A stretch of 64,000 nucleotides of DNA from Gilvibacter sediminis (GTDB taxonomy: Bacteria; Bacteroidota; Bacteroidia; Flavobacteriales; Flavobacteriaceae). Position 1 is the first letter of the stretch. The number at the start of each line of letters is the position of its first letter. A model generated the notes under the pieces. The model saw nothing but the letters and a program-made list of their open reading frames with translations, made no database searches and was not told where the DNA came from. A program made the translations under genes and the position numbers. Shown here piece by piece: positions 1 through 9,093 of this stretch. The stretch lies in assembly GCF_028561565.1 (NCBI RefSeq), contig NZ_JAQQTE010000023.1, positions 1 through 64,000 on the forward strand, given 5' to 3'.

Positions 1-283
1 ATCGTCGCCATGGTGTGCCGTTACCACACCATCTAGCTAATAGGACGCATACTCATCTTGTACCGTAACCTTTAATATCTCTGTGATGCCACAGTCATAT
101 ACTATGGGGTATTAATCTTCATTTCTAAAGGCTATCCCCCAGTACAAGGCAGATTGTATACGCGTTACGCACCCGTGCGCCGGTCGTCAGCAAAGAAGCA
201 AGCTCCTTCCTGTTACCCCTCGACTTGCATGTGTTAGGCCTGCCGCTAGCGTTCATCCTGAGCCAGGATCAAACTCTTCATCG
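1..283 (-). rRNA. rrs: 16S ribosomal RNA, 5' portion (partial)
   Basis: Read on the minus strand, this is the first roughly 280 bases of a bacterial small-subunit rRNA. The universal 27F region (agagtttgatcctggctcag) lies at about 257-276, followed by the Bacteroidota-type start gatgaacgctagcggcagg and cctaacacatgcaagtcgag. The rest of the gene, and presumably 23S and 5S, lie beyond position 1. The exact mature 5' end is uncertain by a few bases. The phylum signature (GCTAGCGGCAGGCCTAACACATGC) fits Flavobacteriia. Confidence 0.97.
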
Positions 284-491
284 TTTAATCTTAAATAATT
301 TTAAACAACTACTATATCTAAGTTTGACCAAAAAAATCTCTCAGGGTATTTTTACTCGGTTTATTCGTTTCAACACCAAAGTTTCCTTTAGTATTGTACA
401 CTGTCAATTCAATATATCAATGAACTTTTGTTCTTTCTTTTTTCACTCAACGCAACTCGTGTTTTGTAGTCACTCATCCGTTTAGCGGGTG

Positions 492-521
492 CAAATATAC
501 AACAGTTTTTAATTCCTGCAA
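492..521 (-). promoter_or_regulatory. rrn promoter P1, Bacteroidota type
   Basis: On the minus strand a TTG (521-519), a 19-base spacer and TATATTTG (499-492) match the Bacteroidota sigma-A consensus TTG-N19/20-TAnnTTTG. Transcription would begin near 485, giving a leader of about 200 bases before 16S. The sequence right after the -7 box (CACCCGC) is the same as that after the tRNA-Lys promoter at 16798. Confidence 0.75.
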
Positions 522-605
522 TACTTTCAAAAAATAATTTGAAAAAATTTGCGCCAGTATTTTTATGAACTTCTTTTGGGCTGTTATCCTTTCCAAAAGC
601 GGTTG

Positions 606-635
606 CAAATATATATCGCTTTTTATATTCCACAA
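606..635 (-). promoter_or_regulatory. rrn promoter P2, Bacteroidota type
   Basis: A second minus-strand promoter 114 bases upstream of the first: TTG (635-633), 19-base spacer, TATATTTG (613-606). The flanks resemble those of the first promoter (gcggttgcaaatata against gcgggtgcaaatata), so the two look like a tandem duplication. Tandem promoters are usual for rRNA operons. The remainder of the 284-850 interval is AT-rich and I see no gene in it. Confidence 0.7.
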
Positions 636-800
636 GACATAATTGATAATTTTTTTAATAAAATTTGACCTCGATAACACAAGCCACTGAAAAGCTGAGA
701 ATTGGGCAAAAACACCCTTTTATACCTTTATATATATACTCCAAAATGACATTCCTTGTAAAATCCGTAGCAAGCGTCCTTCAGAATTAACCCAAACGTA

Positions 801-831
801 TTGTTTACCCTATAAAAGCTACCTATCTTTG
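801..831 (+). promoter_or_regulatory. thrS operon promoter
   Basis: TTG (801-803), a 20-base spacer and TATCTTTG (824-831) fit the Bacteroidota promoter consensus. The start would be near 838, leaving a leader of about a dozen bases before the thrS ATG at 851, too short for a leader-RNA control element such as the Gram-positive T-box. Confidence 0.7.
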
Positions 832-850
832 CCCCTTTAAAATTAAAATT

Positions 851-2797
851 ATGATAGGGATTACCTTACCCGATGGTAGCGTGAAATCTGTAGAAGCAGG
901 TACTACGCCTATGGATGTCGCCAAGAGCATTAGTGAAGGCTTGGCGCGCAATGTTATTTCAGCAACTTATAATGACACCACCGTAGAGGTAACCACCCCA
1001 TTGACCACAGACGGAAGTCTAACTCTACACACTTGGAACGACGACGCTGGTAAGAAAGCCTTTTGGCATTCCTCTGCGCATATCTTAGCGCAGGCTTTGG
1101 AGGAACTTTATCCTGGAGTAAAACTGTGGGTAGGTCCTGCGATTGAACGCGGATTCTACTACGACGTTGATCTGCCAGAGGACCAAGTCATTTCTGAGAA
1201 AGATTTCAAGGCAATAGAAAATAAGATGCTTGAGATCGCGCGCGGAAAACACGATTTTAAAATGCGCGAGGTGTCTAAAGCCGATGCTCTAGCCTTTTAT
1301 CAAGGAAAGAACGAATATAAAGTTGACCTTATTGAAGGGTTGGAAGACGGAGATATTACCTTCTGCGATCACAGCAGCTTTACTGATCTCTGTCGAGGTG
1401 GTCATATTCCTAATACAGGTATCGTAAAGGCAGTTAAGATCCTCAATGTTGCGGGAGCCTATTTTAAAGGCGATGAAAATGAAAAGCAGTTGACTCGTGT
1501 TTACGGGATCACCTTTCCGAAGCAAAAAGAGTTGACCGCTTATCTGGAACTTTTAGAAGAAGCTAAAAAGCGTGATCACCGTAAGCTTGGAAAAGAATTG
1601 GAGTTCTTTACCTTCTCACAAAAAGTCGGGCAAGGACTACCACTTTGGTTACCCAAAGGAACTGCTTTGCGAGAGCGCTTGGAGAATTTCCTTAAAGCGG
1701 CACAAAAGAAGGCTGGTTATGAAATGGTGATCAGTCCGCATATTGCGCAAAAGGAATTGTATGTGACCTCGGGTCACTTTGCCAAATACGGTGAGGATAG
1801 TTTCCAAACCATTAAAACTCCAAATGAAGGAGAAGAGTTCATGCTTAAGCCGATGAACTGCCCACACCACTGTGAAATGTATAAGACCAAGCCTTGGTCT
1901 TACAGAGACTTGCCGAAGCGTTATGCAGAATTCGGTACGGTTTATCGCTACGAACAAAGTGGGGAATTACACGGATTGACCCGTGTACGCGGATTTACTC
2001 AAGATGATGCGCATATCTTTTGTACTCCAGATCAATTGAATGAAGAGTTTTTAAAGGTGATCGACCTGGTACTTTATGTATTCGGCTCTTTAGGGTTCGA
2101 AGATTTTAAAACGCAAGTATCGGTACGCGATCCGCAGAAACCAGAGAAATATATAGGTGACACTGAAGTATGGGATGCCGCAGAGCAAGCCATTATCAAC
2201 GCCGCTGAACAAAAAGGTTTGGATTATGTTGTAGAAGAAGGCGAAGCCGCTTTCTACGGTCCTAAGCTTGACTTTATGGTAAAAGATGCTCTGGGACGCA
2301 GCTGGCAGCTAGGTACCATTCAAGTGGATTATCAATTGCCAATTCGATTCGATTTGAACTATAAAGGCGCAGACAATGAGCTGCACCGACCGGTAATGAT
2401 TCACCGCGCTCCTTTTGGCTCTATGGAACGTTTTGTGGCTATTTTGTTGGAGCACACTGGAGGTAATTTCCCTTTATGGCTTATGCCTGAGCAGGTTAGC
2501 ATCCTCTCTTTGAGCGAGAAATACGAGAATTACGCGCAAAAAGTTTTAAATTTGTTAGAAAATAGCGAAATTCGCGCGCTCGTCGATAACCGAAACGAGA
2601 CCATCGGAAGAAAGATCCGAGAAGCCGAAATGAACAAGATCCCTTACATGATCATTGTTGGGGAACAAGAAGAGAAAGATGGCACAATTGCTGTAAGGAA
2701 ACACAGCGAGGGCGATATGGGAACGATGAAAGTTGAAGAATTTATCGCTATTATTGAGAACGATATTAAGAGTACCATAAAAGAATTTAATGTTTAA
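851..2797 (+). CDS. thrS: threonyl-tRNA synthetase
   Basis: Charges tRNA-Thr with threonine in the cytoplasm. The 648-residue protein has the full bacterial layout. An N-terminal TGS domain (about 1-60) is followed by the editing domain with HxxxH (H73, H77) and C181-RGG-H185. The class II catalytic core holds the zinc-binding C337 in MNCPHHC and H388 in DDAHIF, motif 2 around [16 protein letters not shown], and motif 3 at GSMERF. A C-terminal anticodon-binding domain closes the protein (from about 545). Length is normal for the family. It is first in an operon with infC, rpmI and rplT, a gene order conserved in many bacteria, and follows the promoter at 801-831. Confidence 0.98.
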   Translation: MIGITLPDGSVKSVEAGTTPMDVAKSISEGLARNVISATYNDTTVEVTTPLTTDGSLTLHTWNDDAGKKAFWHSSAHILAQALEELYPGVKLWVGPAIERGFYYDVDLPEDQVISEKDFKAIENKMLEIARGKHDFKMREVSKADALAFYQGKNEYKVDLIEGLEDGDITFCDHSSFTDLCRGGHIPNTGIVKAVKILNVAGAYFKGDENEKQLTRVYGITFPKQKELTAYLELLEEAKKRDHRKLGKELEFFTFSQKVGQGLPLWLPKGTALRERLENFLKAAQKKAGYEMVISPHIAQKELYVTSGHFAKYGEDSFQTIKTPNEGEEFMLKPMNCPHHCEMYKTKPWSYRDLPKRYAEFGTVYRYEQSGELHGLTRVRGFTQDDAHIFCTPDQLNEEFLKVIDLVLYVFGSLGFEDFKTQVSVRDPQKPEKYIGDTEVWDAAEQAIINAAEQKGLDYVVEEGEAAFYGPKLDFMVKDALGRSWQLGTIQVDYQLPIRFDLNYKGADNELHRPVMIHRAPFGSMERFVAILLEHTGGNFPLWLMPEQVSILSLSEKYENYAQKVLNLLENSEIRALVDNRNETIGRKIREAEMNKIPYMIIVGEQEEKDGTIAVRKHSEGDMGTMKVEEFIAIIENDIKSTIKEFNV

Positions 2798-2827
2798 CAG
2801 CCCGTTTAGGGACTAATATTTTAAGTC

Positions 2828-3385
2828 ATAGCAATACGAAGAAAAAGAGGAAGAAGAGGTCCGGCAAGGATCATTAAAGAAGATCAACACAGAATTAATG
2901 ACAAGATCAAAGCTCCCGAGGTACGCCTTGTTGGAGACAATGTAGAAGTTGGTGTTTACCCCTTAGCCAAAGCGAAACAGATCGCAGCAGATTTGGAACT
3001 GGACCTGGTAGAGATCTCGCCGAATGCGAGTCCGCCGGTATGTAAGGCCATCGATTACAAAAAGTTCGTTTACGAACAAAAGAAACGCGAGAAGGCCCTT
3101 AAAGCCAAAGCGACCAAGGTAACGATCAAAGAGATCCGTTTTGGTCCAAACACAGACGATCACGATTACGAGTTTAAAAAGAAACATGCCATTAAATTCT
3201 TGCAAGATGGTGCTAAGTTGAAAGCGTATGTATTCTTTAAAGGTCGATCGATCATCTACAAAGACCAAGGGCAGATTTTGCTACTGCGTTTGGCACAAGA
3301 ATTAGAAGAATACGGCAAGGTAGAACAAATGCCTAAGCTGGAAGGGAAGCGTATGATCATGTTCATCGCTCCTAAAAAGAAATAA
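2828..3385 (+). CDS. infC: translation initiation factor IF-3, start codon ATA
   Basis: IF-3 binds the 30S subunit, prevents premature joining of 50S and proofreads the start codon. The conserved core is clear: HRINDKI and PEVRLVGDN at the N-domain, [16 protein letters not shown], then the C-domain [17 protein letters not shown] and [14 protein letters not shown]. The reading frame is open back to a stop at 2822-2824, and between that stop and a TTG at 2993 (which would remove the N-domain) there is no ATG, GTG or TTG. I choose ATA at 2828, giving a 185-residue protein beginning [11 protein letters not shown]. Escherichia coli infC also uses a rare start (AUU), by which IF-3 limits its own synthesis, and the same logic may apply here. 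The gap to thrS is 30 bases. Confidence 0.9.
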   Translation: MAIRRKRGRRGPARIIKEDQHRINDKIKAPEVRLVGDNVEVGVYPLAKAKQIAADLELDLVEISPNASPPVCKAIDYKKFVYEQKKREKALKAKATKVTIKEIRFGPNTDDHDYEFKKKHAIKFLQDGAKLKAYVFFKGRSIIYKDQGQILLLRLAQELEEYGKVEQMPKLEGKRMIMFIAPKKK

Positions 3386-3419
3386 AGAGAAAGCGAGATA
3401 ATTATAAACCTTAGGAACA

Positions 3420-3617
3420 ATGCCTAAACAAAAAACAAAATCCAGCGCCAAGAAGCGTTTTAAGCTGACAGGAACTGGTAAAATCAAAAGAAAGCACGCG
3501 TTTAAGAGTCACATCTTAACAAAGAAGTCTAAGAAACGTAAGCTAGCCTTGACGCACGACACTGTCGTACACAAAGCGGACGAGGACAATGTGAAACAAA
3601 TGCTTCGAATGAAGTAA
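3420..3617 (+). CDS. rpmI: 50S ribosomal protein L35
   Basis: A 65-residue, very basic protein of the large subunit. [20 protein letters not shown] at the N-terminus and the Lys-rich segment [19 protein letters not shown] are diagnostic of L35, and the length is standard. It lies 34 bases after infC in the thrS-infC-rpmI-rplT operon and begins with a plain ATG. Confidence 0.97.
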   Translation: MPKQKTKSSAKKRFKLTGTGKIKRKHAFKSHILTKKSKKRKLALTHDTVVHKADEDNVKQMLRMK

Positions 3618-3711
3618 TAACTTTCACCGGTTTAAACGAGTAATAACCCTGGAGTCAGGCCCATTAAAAGTATTCTTAACGGAATCGCCTGCTACAAAAA
3701 ACAAGTAAATT

Positions 3712-4056
3712 ATGCCAAGATCAGTAAATGCAGTTGCTTCAAGAGCCCGTAGAAAAAAGGTGATGAAGCACGCCAAAGGTTACTTTGGACGTCGTAAAAA
3801 CGTTTGGACAGTAGCGAAAAACGCGGTTGAAAAAGCTATGCAATATAGCTACAGAGACCGTCGAGCTAAGAAAAGAACGTTTAGAGCTCTGTGGATCACC
3901 CGTATTAATGCAGGTGCCCGCGAGCACGGTATGTCGTATTCTAAGTTTATGGGACATTTAAAAGCCAATAACATCGACTTGAACAGAAAAGTTCTTGCCG
4001 ATTTGGCCATGAATCACCCAGAAGCTTTCAAAGCGATTGTCGATAAGATCAAGTAA
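3712..4056 (+). CDS. rplT: 50S ribosomal protein L20
   Basis: L20 is an early assembly protein of the large subunit. At 114 residues it has the family's long basic N-terminal helix ([40 protein letters not shown]) and the globular C-terminal part ([29 protein letters not shown]). It closes the operon and is followed by a strong terminator at 4093-4124. In enterobacteria L20 represses its own operon. The 94-base rpmI-rplT gap could carry such a site, but I cannot show one. Confidence 0.97.
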   Translation: MPRSVNAVASRARRKKVMKHAKGYFGRRKNVWTVAKNAVEKAMQYSYRDRRAKKRTFRALWITRINAGAREHGMSYSKFMGHLKANNIDLNRKVLADLAMNHPEAFKAIVDKIK

Positions 4057-4092
4057 GGGCTTTAGGCCTAATCAATAACATATTATTTCGCT

Positions 4093-4124
4093 AAAAAGCC
4101 TCACTCTTACGAGTGGGGCTTTTT
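4093..4124 (+). terminator. terminator of the thrS-rplT operon
   Basis: AAAAAGCC-T-CACTC, a TTAC loop and GAGTG-G-GGCTTTTT form a GC-rich hairpin followed by a T run, 37 bases after the rplT stop. Confidence 0.85.
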
Positions 4125-4165
4125 GTTTGGATGTAGACCGGTAGAGTTTCATCATCAATAAGGCC

Positions 4166-4197
4166 GGGGCATTCCATGCCCTCCCCAGTTTTAATTT
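4166..4197. repeat. intergenic palindromic repeat, copy 1
   Basis: Contains a perfect short hairpin GGGCAT-TCC-ATGCCC inside the longer shared string GGGGCATTCCATGCCC-T-CCCCAGTTTTAA. A near-identical copy lies 221 bases downstream. The 4125-4533 interval otherwise holds no convincing gene; the minus-strand reading frame across it has no recognisable family. Confidence 0.6.
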
Positions 4198-4386
4198 AGG
4201 TCGTGTTGTGGCAATATTAAAGTCCAAGCGCTACATATTCATCAATCAGTTTAGGTAATATTGATGCTGTTGCCGGCACAGCAATGCCATACGAATACAG
4301 TCCTAAGTGGTTTTTCTTTGAATTGAATAGATAAGATTCTATCGTTTCTTGCTGACGGCATAAGAGTTAAGGAATGGAGATGAAAC

Positions 4387-4418
4387 GGGGCATTCCATGC
4401 CCGCCCCAGTTTTAAATT
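4387..4418. repeat. intergenic palindromic repeat, copy 2
   Basis: Same element as at 4166, differing at one base in the core (G for T after ATGCCC): hairpin GGGCAT-TCC-ATGCCC followed by CCCCAGTTTTAAA. Both copies face the same way between the rplT terminator and the gene at 4534. Confidence 0.6.
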
Positions 4419-4533
4419 ACACATTTTAAGAGAGTCCTTAATAAGAGGCAAATACAGATTTATCAATCCGTCTTTTTTATTCAAATTCTTTATAGCTTTA
4501 ACCAAGACTACGTACCAGTAAACAAAGATCATC

Positions 4534-4845
4534 ATGTCACACCTTAAAATGTACATCTTAGTCAAAGACAGCATCCCTGCGGGCAAAGCCGTCGTAGGCG
4601 TAGCACACGCCAGCTTGGCTTGCTATCTCAAGTATGCTGATGATGCCATCGTAAAAGAGTGGTTGGCAGGCCCGTTTTACAAAACGGTTTGCTCAGTCAA
4701 TGAAAAGGAGTTTGAAAAGGCCAAATCAGAATCAGATCGGGTGGTAATGACAGAATCTACACTAGACTATCAAGAAACGGTGATCGCTTTTAAGCCTCGA
4801 GAAGAATATCCGAAGTACTTTAAGTTCTTCAGGCTGTATAAGTAG
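4534..4845 (+). CDS. Pth2-like (peptidyl-tRNA hydrolase 2 fold) protein
   Basis: A 103-residue protein whose opening, MYILVKDSIPAGKAVVGVAHASLA, matches the pattern of the Pth2 family (K-hydrophobic-R/K-D-l--GK---Q-aHA). Pth2 enzymes release peptides from prematurely dropped peptidyl-tRNA. The usual Gln before the AHA motif is Val here (VVGVAHAS), and the protein is slightly shorter than archaeal Pth2, so enzyme activity is uncertain. ATG at 4549 is an alternative start. It stands alone on the plus strand and abuts a convergent membrane-protein gene. Confidence 0.6.
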   Translation: MSHLKMYILVKDSIPAGKAVVGVAHASLACYLKYADDAIVKEWLAGPFYKTVCSVNEKEFEKAKSESDRVVMTESTLDYQETVIAFKPREEYPKYFKFFRLYK

Positions 4846-5022
4846 TTATTCTTTCAAAATCAAGGCGCCAAGGGCCAAAGAGACTACGCCAAAAGCCAGA
4901 TGGATATACCAATCACCGGCCATAGCACCGGCAACGATAAAGCCCACCAATACAAAAGAGACGACTCCAAATAGAATAGCTAAAGAGGCTATGTAAAAGA
5001 GAGTACGTTGTTTTTTATCCAT
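4846..5022 (-). CDS. small two-helix membrane protein
   Basis: A 58-residue protein with a basic start (MDKKQRT) and two hydrophobic stretches, FYIASLAILFGVVSFVLVGF and the C-terminal LAFGVVSLALGALIL, so it probably crosses the inner membrane twice. An earlier ATG at 5040 would add six residues. It lies just downstream of the exported-protein gene at 5050 and is probably co-transcribed with it. I do not recognise a named family. Confidence 0.6.
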   Translation of the reverse strand: MDKKQRTLFYIASLAILFGVVSFVLVGFIVAGAMAGDWYIHLAFGVVSLALGALILKE

Positions 5023-5049
5023 GATCGTGCATTTGATCAAAGATAGTCT

Positions 5050-6306
5050 TTATGTTTTTTGACGCTTCTTCTTGGCAGCTGGAAACAGAACGTTGTTGAG
5101 AATAAGTCTATAGCCTGGGGAGGTTGGGTGCAATGCCAGCTCCGTAGGCGCGTCTCCTACTCTATGGGTATAATCTTCTGGATCATGTCCACCGTAAAAA
5201 GTAAAGAATCCTTTTCCTTTGATTCCGTGAATATAGCGCGCTTCTCCATTGGTTTTGTTTTCACCCATGATCAAAACGTTGGCTTTGATCAGGTTGCGAT
5301 CATAAGATGTGGTCTGCCCCATAAAACCTTTTACCAAGGCCGTGTGGTTTTGTACTAACATGGTTGGGATCGGATCCCATTTAGCCGAATAATCCATTAA
5401 GGAAAAGTAATCGGTCTCCTTGGGAATGGCACGCTTGCGAGTCATGTCTATATCGGAGAATTCATAAACGTTCGGGCTGCGTTCCAGTATGAAATCCTTA
5501 AAGGCAAAGGTTCGAGAATAATCCAGTTTGCTTTGGTAACCCCCCTCAGACGGATCACCATCGAACATAGATTCACAAATATCCACACCCGCAGCAGACA
5601 AGGCAATGTCATAGCTATCTGTAGCGCTACACATGGCAAACATAAAACCACCGCCCACAACGTAATCTCTTATTTTTAAGGCTACATCACGTTTGGATTC
5701 AGATACTTTGCTGTAACCCAACTTAGCAGCGCGTTCTTCTGCCAATCGCTTTTCTTCTATATACCAAGGCGCAGATCTAAAACTGCGATAAAACTTACCG
5801 TATTGCCCGGTAAAGTCTTCATGGTGCAAATGCAGCCAATCATAAAGTATCAGCTGATCACTCAAGACTTCCTCATCATAGATCACGGTATAAGGGATCT
5901 CTGCATAGGTCAAAACCATGGTCACCGCATCATCCCAAGGCTGATTGCCTTTAGGGGAATAAACGGCAATGCGCGGTGCTTTCTCCAAAACAACAGCTTC
6001 CATATTCTGAGAAGGACTTGCGATCAGGGTAAGGATCTCTTCGGTTTTAGAGTCCGATAGCACTTCAAATTGCACCCCTCTAATTTGACATTCTCTACGA
6101 ATCACCTCAGAATCTGGCAATAAAAAAGCGCCTCCACGGTAGTTCAACAACCACTTTACTTTAAGGTCCTTTTCTAAGGTCCAATAGGTAATACCGTAGG
6201 CCTTTAAATGCTCGGTTTGCCCGTCCGCATCCATTGGAATCAGGATGTAAGAAGCTTGAGCACTAAAGGCTCCAAGAAATAATATGATAAAGATCCATAA
6301 TCGCAT
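5050..6306 (-). CDS. conserved exported Bacteroidota protein (often labelled asparagine synthetase B)
   Basis: A 418-residue protein with a cleavable signal peptide (MRLWIFIILFLGAFSAQAS). It belongs to a Bacteroidota family that I recall being labelled asparagine synthetase B, but it lacks the N-terminal catalytic Cys and the PP-loop synthetase domain, so that name is very likely wrong. Notable segments are PWDDAVTMVLTYAEIPYTV, LHLHHEDFTGQYGKFY, GGGFMFAMCSATDSYDIAL (a turn carrying a Cys, as in class I glutamine-amidotransferase-like folds) and FFTFYGGHDPEDYTHRVGD near the C-terminus. The context suggests an envelope role. Substrate unknown. Confidence 0.7.
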   Translation of the reverse strand: MRLWIFIILFLGAFSAQASYILIPMDADGQTEHLKAYGITYWTLEKDLKVKWLLNYRGGAFLLPDSEVIRRECQIRGVQFEVLSDSKTEEILTLIASPSQNMEAVVLEKAPRIAVYSPKGNQPWDDAVTMVLTYAEIPYTVIYDEEVLSDQLILYDWLHLHHEDFTGQYGKFYRSFRSAPWYIEEKRLAEERAAKLGYSKVSESKRDVALKIRDYVVGGGFMFAMCSATDSYDIALSAAGVDICESMFDGDPSEGGYQSKLDYSRTFAFKDFILERSPNVYEFSDIDMTRKRAIPKETDYFSLMDYSAKWDPIPTMLVQNHTALVKGFMGQTTSYDRNLIKANVLIMGENKTNGEARYIHGIKGKGFFTFYGGHDPEDYTHRVGDAPTELALHPTSPGYRLILNNVLFPAAKKKRQKT

Positions 6307-6377
6307 AAGGCTAAGATAACGACAAAAAGCGTTCCAAGCTTATCCTTTAATATAGATTTAGCAGCTGGGAAAAAATC

Positions 6378-7916
6378 CTAGAATGGAATATCGTCATCCG
6401 GTGGTGTTGCTGGGCCGTCAAAGGCGTCTTCTGCGGATGGGAAGCTGTCTGGTTTAAAGGTATCGTCATTGGCTGCAGCATTCATACGCGAGTGGAATTC
6501 AAAAGGCGAATCAAAGGCCTCCAAATTCTCAAAACGACCGAGGTGTCCAATAAACTTCAAGCGGATCTCATCCAATCCACCATTACGGTGCTTAGCTACA
6601 ATGAACTCAGCTTGACCTGCAGTAGGGCTGCGCTCTTCATCATCCCATTCATCAATTTTGTAGTATTCCGGACGATAAATAAAGGAAACGATATCCGCAT
6701 CCTGCTCAATCGCTCCAGATTCACGAAGGTCAGAAAGCAAAGGTCTTTTACTACCGCCACGGGTCTCCACGGCTCGTGATAACTGAGACAGTGCGATCAC
6801 CGGCACATTCAATTCCTTTGCCAGTGCTTTAAGGTTTCGAGAAATGGTAGAGATCTCTTGTTCACGATTCCCACCTTTTTGACTTCCTCCTGCAGTCATC
6901 AACTGCAAGTAGTCAATAACCACCATCTGAATGTCATGCTGAGACTTAAGACGTCTCGCTTTTGCACGGAGGTCAAAAATAGAAAGCGAGGGCGTATCAT
7001 CAATGAATAATGGTGCGCGCTCCAAATCTTTAACCTTTACGTTGAGTTGTTCCCATTCGTGCTGCTCCAAATTACCGGTACGCAACTTCTCCGAGCTCAA
7101 ACCAGTTTCTGAAGAGATCAAACGGGTGATCAACTGCACAGACGACATTTCCAGAGAAAAGAACGCTACCGGAATTTGATGTTCTACGGCCATGTTTCGT
7201 GCCATAGATAAGGTCAAGGCGGTTTTACCCATACCCGGACGTGCTGCGACGATAATTAAATCGGAAGGCTGCCAACCTGAAGTCAGCTTATCCAATGCGG
7301 TAAATCCAGAAGGTATACCCGAAAGTCCCTCCTTATTAGCAATCTCCTCAATGCGTTTCTTAGCTTGTATCACCAAATTCTGCGCTGTTTCTGAGGAGCG
7401 TTTAATATTTCCTTGTGTTATTTCATAGAGCTTGGATTCCGCTGTGTCCAAAAGGTCAAAAACATCTGTGGATTCGTCATAAGATTCCTCAATGATTTCG
7501 TTAGAAACCTTGATCAAACTGCGTTGAATGAACTTCTGCAAAATAATGCGCGCGTGGAACTCAATGTGCGCGGAAGAAGATACTTTTTGAGTGAGTTGAA
7601 TGAGGTAAAATTCACCACCTACCAAGTCGAGTTGCCCGTCTTTCTTGAGCTGAGCGGAAACGGTTAATAAGTCAACAGGTTGACTGTTTTCAAATAATTT
7701 ATGGATCGCCTCAAAAATGTGTTGATGCGCCTCTTTATAAAATGCATCCGCATGGAGAATATCAATGACCTCATCGACACCTTTTTTGTCGATCATCATT
7801 GCACCCAATACAACCTCCTCTAAATCAGTAGCTTGTGGCGGCAATTTTCCTTTCTCCAAAGAAATTACCTGAGATTTCCGTTGTCCGTAGTTAGCGCGAG
7901 GTTGTAAATTATCCAT
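6378..7916 (-). CDS. dnaB: replicative DNA helicase DnaB
   Basis: The ring helicase that unwinds DNA at the replication fork. The 512-residue protein has an N-terminal DnaB domain (PPQATDLEEVVLGAMM) and a RecA-type motor with Walker A ARPGMGKTAL, Walker B VVIDYLQLM, SQLSRAVETR, SDLRESGAIEQDAD and the arginine finger region KHRNGG. The tail after the motor is about 50 residues, acidic and Pro-rich, and ends in PDDDIPF, which looks like the protein-interaction tip of SSB. It is alone between accA (same strand, 166 bases upstream) and the exported-protein gene. Confidence 0.97.
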   Translation of the reverse strand: MDNLQPRANYGQRKSQVISLEKGKLPPQATDLEEVVLGAMMIDKKGVDEVIDILHADAFYKEAHQHIFEAIHKLFENSQPVDLLTVSAQLKKDGQLDLVGGEFYLIQLTQKVSSSAHIEFHARIILQKFIQRSLIKVSNEIIEESYDESTDVFDLLDTAESKLYEITQGNIKRSSETAQNLVIQAKKRIEEIANKEGLSGIPSGFTALDKLTSGWQPSDLIIVAARPGMGKTALTLSMARNMAVEHQIPVAFFSLEMSSVQLITRLISSETGLSSEKLRTGNLEQHEWEQLNVKVKDLERAPLFIDDTPSLSIFDLRAKARRLKSQHDIQMVVIDYLQLMTAGGSQKGGNREQEISTISRNLKALAKELNVPVIALSQLSRAVETRGGSKRPLLSDLRESGAIEQDADIVSFIYRPEYYKIDEWDDEERSPTAGQAEFIVAKHRNGGLDEIRLKFIGHLGRFENLEAFDSPFEFHSRMNAAANDDTFKPDSFPSAEDAFDGPATPPDDDIPF

Positions 7917-8082
7917 GAGGCGAATGTAAATAAATTGTTATCGGCAGCATGAATATTGGCGCAGCCGATGTCCACCAGCTATTAACATTTTAACTGTTAA
8001 GAACTGCAGATTATTGTTAATAACCCTTGAAAAGTAAAAGGGATAAAACGGGGTCGTTCGTTAAGTCCTTATTTTAGGACAC

Positions 8083-9036
8083 TTATCCTTTAAAGACTCC
8101 CATTTCTGAATACTTATCCATGCGTTTTTCAACCAATTCGGTTGGGGATAAGTTCTTAAGCTCATCGAAAGACTTCTCGATTTCTTTAGCCACTGTTGTA
8201 TAGATCCCTTCACGATCGCTATGCGCTCCTCCTAAAGGTTCTTTTACTATAGTATCGATCAATTTGAGCTTCTTCATATCTGTGGCGGTAAGTTTAAGTG
8301 CTTCTGCCGCTTGTTCCTTGTATTCCCAGCTTCGCCATAGAATCGAGGAACAACTCTCCGGAGAGATCACAGAATACCAAGTATTCTCTAACATCAGTAC
8401 GGTATCACCCACACCAATTCCTAAGGCTCCACCACTAGCTCCTTCACCGATGATCACCACGATGATCGGCACCTTAAGGCGTGTCATTTCCAGAATGTTT
8501 CTCGCAATGGCTTCTCCTTGACCGCGCTCCTCAGCTTCCAAACCTGGATATGCTCCAGGAGTGTCAATTAAGGTTACTACGGGCACACCAAATTTCTCGG
8601 CCATCTTCATCAGGCGCAAAGCTTTGCGATATCCCTCTGGGTTCGCCATACCGAAGTTTCTGTACTGACGGGTTTTGGTGTTGTATCCTTTTTGTTGTCC
8701 GATAAACATATAGGACTGATCACCTATTTTTCCCAAACCACCAATCATCGCCTTGTCATCCTTTACATTTCTGTCACCGTGTAGTTCCAAAAAAGAATCG
8801 CCACAAATAGCTTTGATATAATCCAGCGTATACGGGCGATTAGGGTGTCTAGACAATTGGACGCGTTGCCAAGGGGTCAGGTTCTTATAAATATCCTTCT
8901 TGGTCTCCTTGAGTTTCTTCTCGATCTGCTTGCAGGTGTTGGTCACATCAACATCGCTCTCCTCGCCTATTTGACAGGCTTTCTCATACTGCTCCTGCAG
9001 TTCCTTAATCGGTAATTCAAAATCAAGATATTCCAT
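8083..9036 (-). CDS. accA: acetyl-CoA carboxylase carboxyltransferase, alpha subunit
   Basis: Part of the carboxyltransferase that moves CO2 from biotin to acetyl-CoA, the first step of fatty-acid synthesis. At 317 residues it has the normal family length. Diagnostic segments are [103 protein letters not shown] and [21 protein letters not shown] box at 9081-9074 on the same strand could be its -7 element. Confidence 0.97.
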   Translation of the reverse strand: MEYLDFELPIKELQEQYEKACQIGEESDVDVTNTCKQIEKKLKETKKDIYKNLTPWQRVQLSRHPNRPYTLDYIKAICGDSFLELHGDRNVKDDKAMIGGLGKIGDQSYMFIGQQKGYNTKTRQYRNFGMANPEGYRKALRLMKMAEKFGVPVVTLIDTPGAYPGLEAEERGQGEAIARNILEMTRLKVPIIVVIIGEGASGGALGIGVGDTVLMLENTWYSVISPESCSSILWRSWEYKEQAAEALKLTATDMKKLKLIDTIVKEPLGGAHSDREGIYTTVAKEIEKSFDELKNLSPTELVEKRMDKYSEMGVFKG

Positions 9037-9093
9037 GATTTTAGCTTCTGTTTTTAGTGTGGTGGTTAGCTCACAAATATAATAACTTTGGGT

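Noticed and set aside
225-485. Open frame of 86 codons over the 16S rRNA end and leader
   Set aside because: It lies in rRNA and in the rRNA promoter leader; composition and position show no coding function.
851-2797. T-box or other leader control of thrS
   Set aside because: The predicted leader is only about a dozen bases.
4251-4586. 111-codon frame antisense to the gap after rplT
   Set aside because: It runs through the palindromic repeat and the Pth2-like gene on the other strand and has no recognisable motif.
5050-6306. Calling this gene asparagine synthetase B
   Set aside because: There is no N-terminal catalytic Cys, no amidotransferase Ntn domain and no synthetase PP-loop; it has a signal peptide. 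The label seems inherited.
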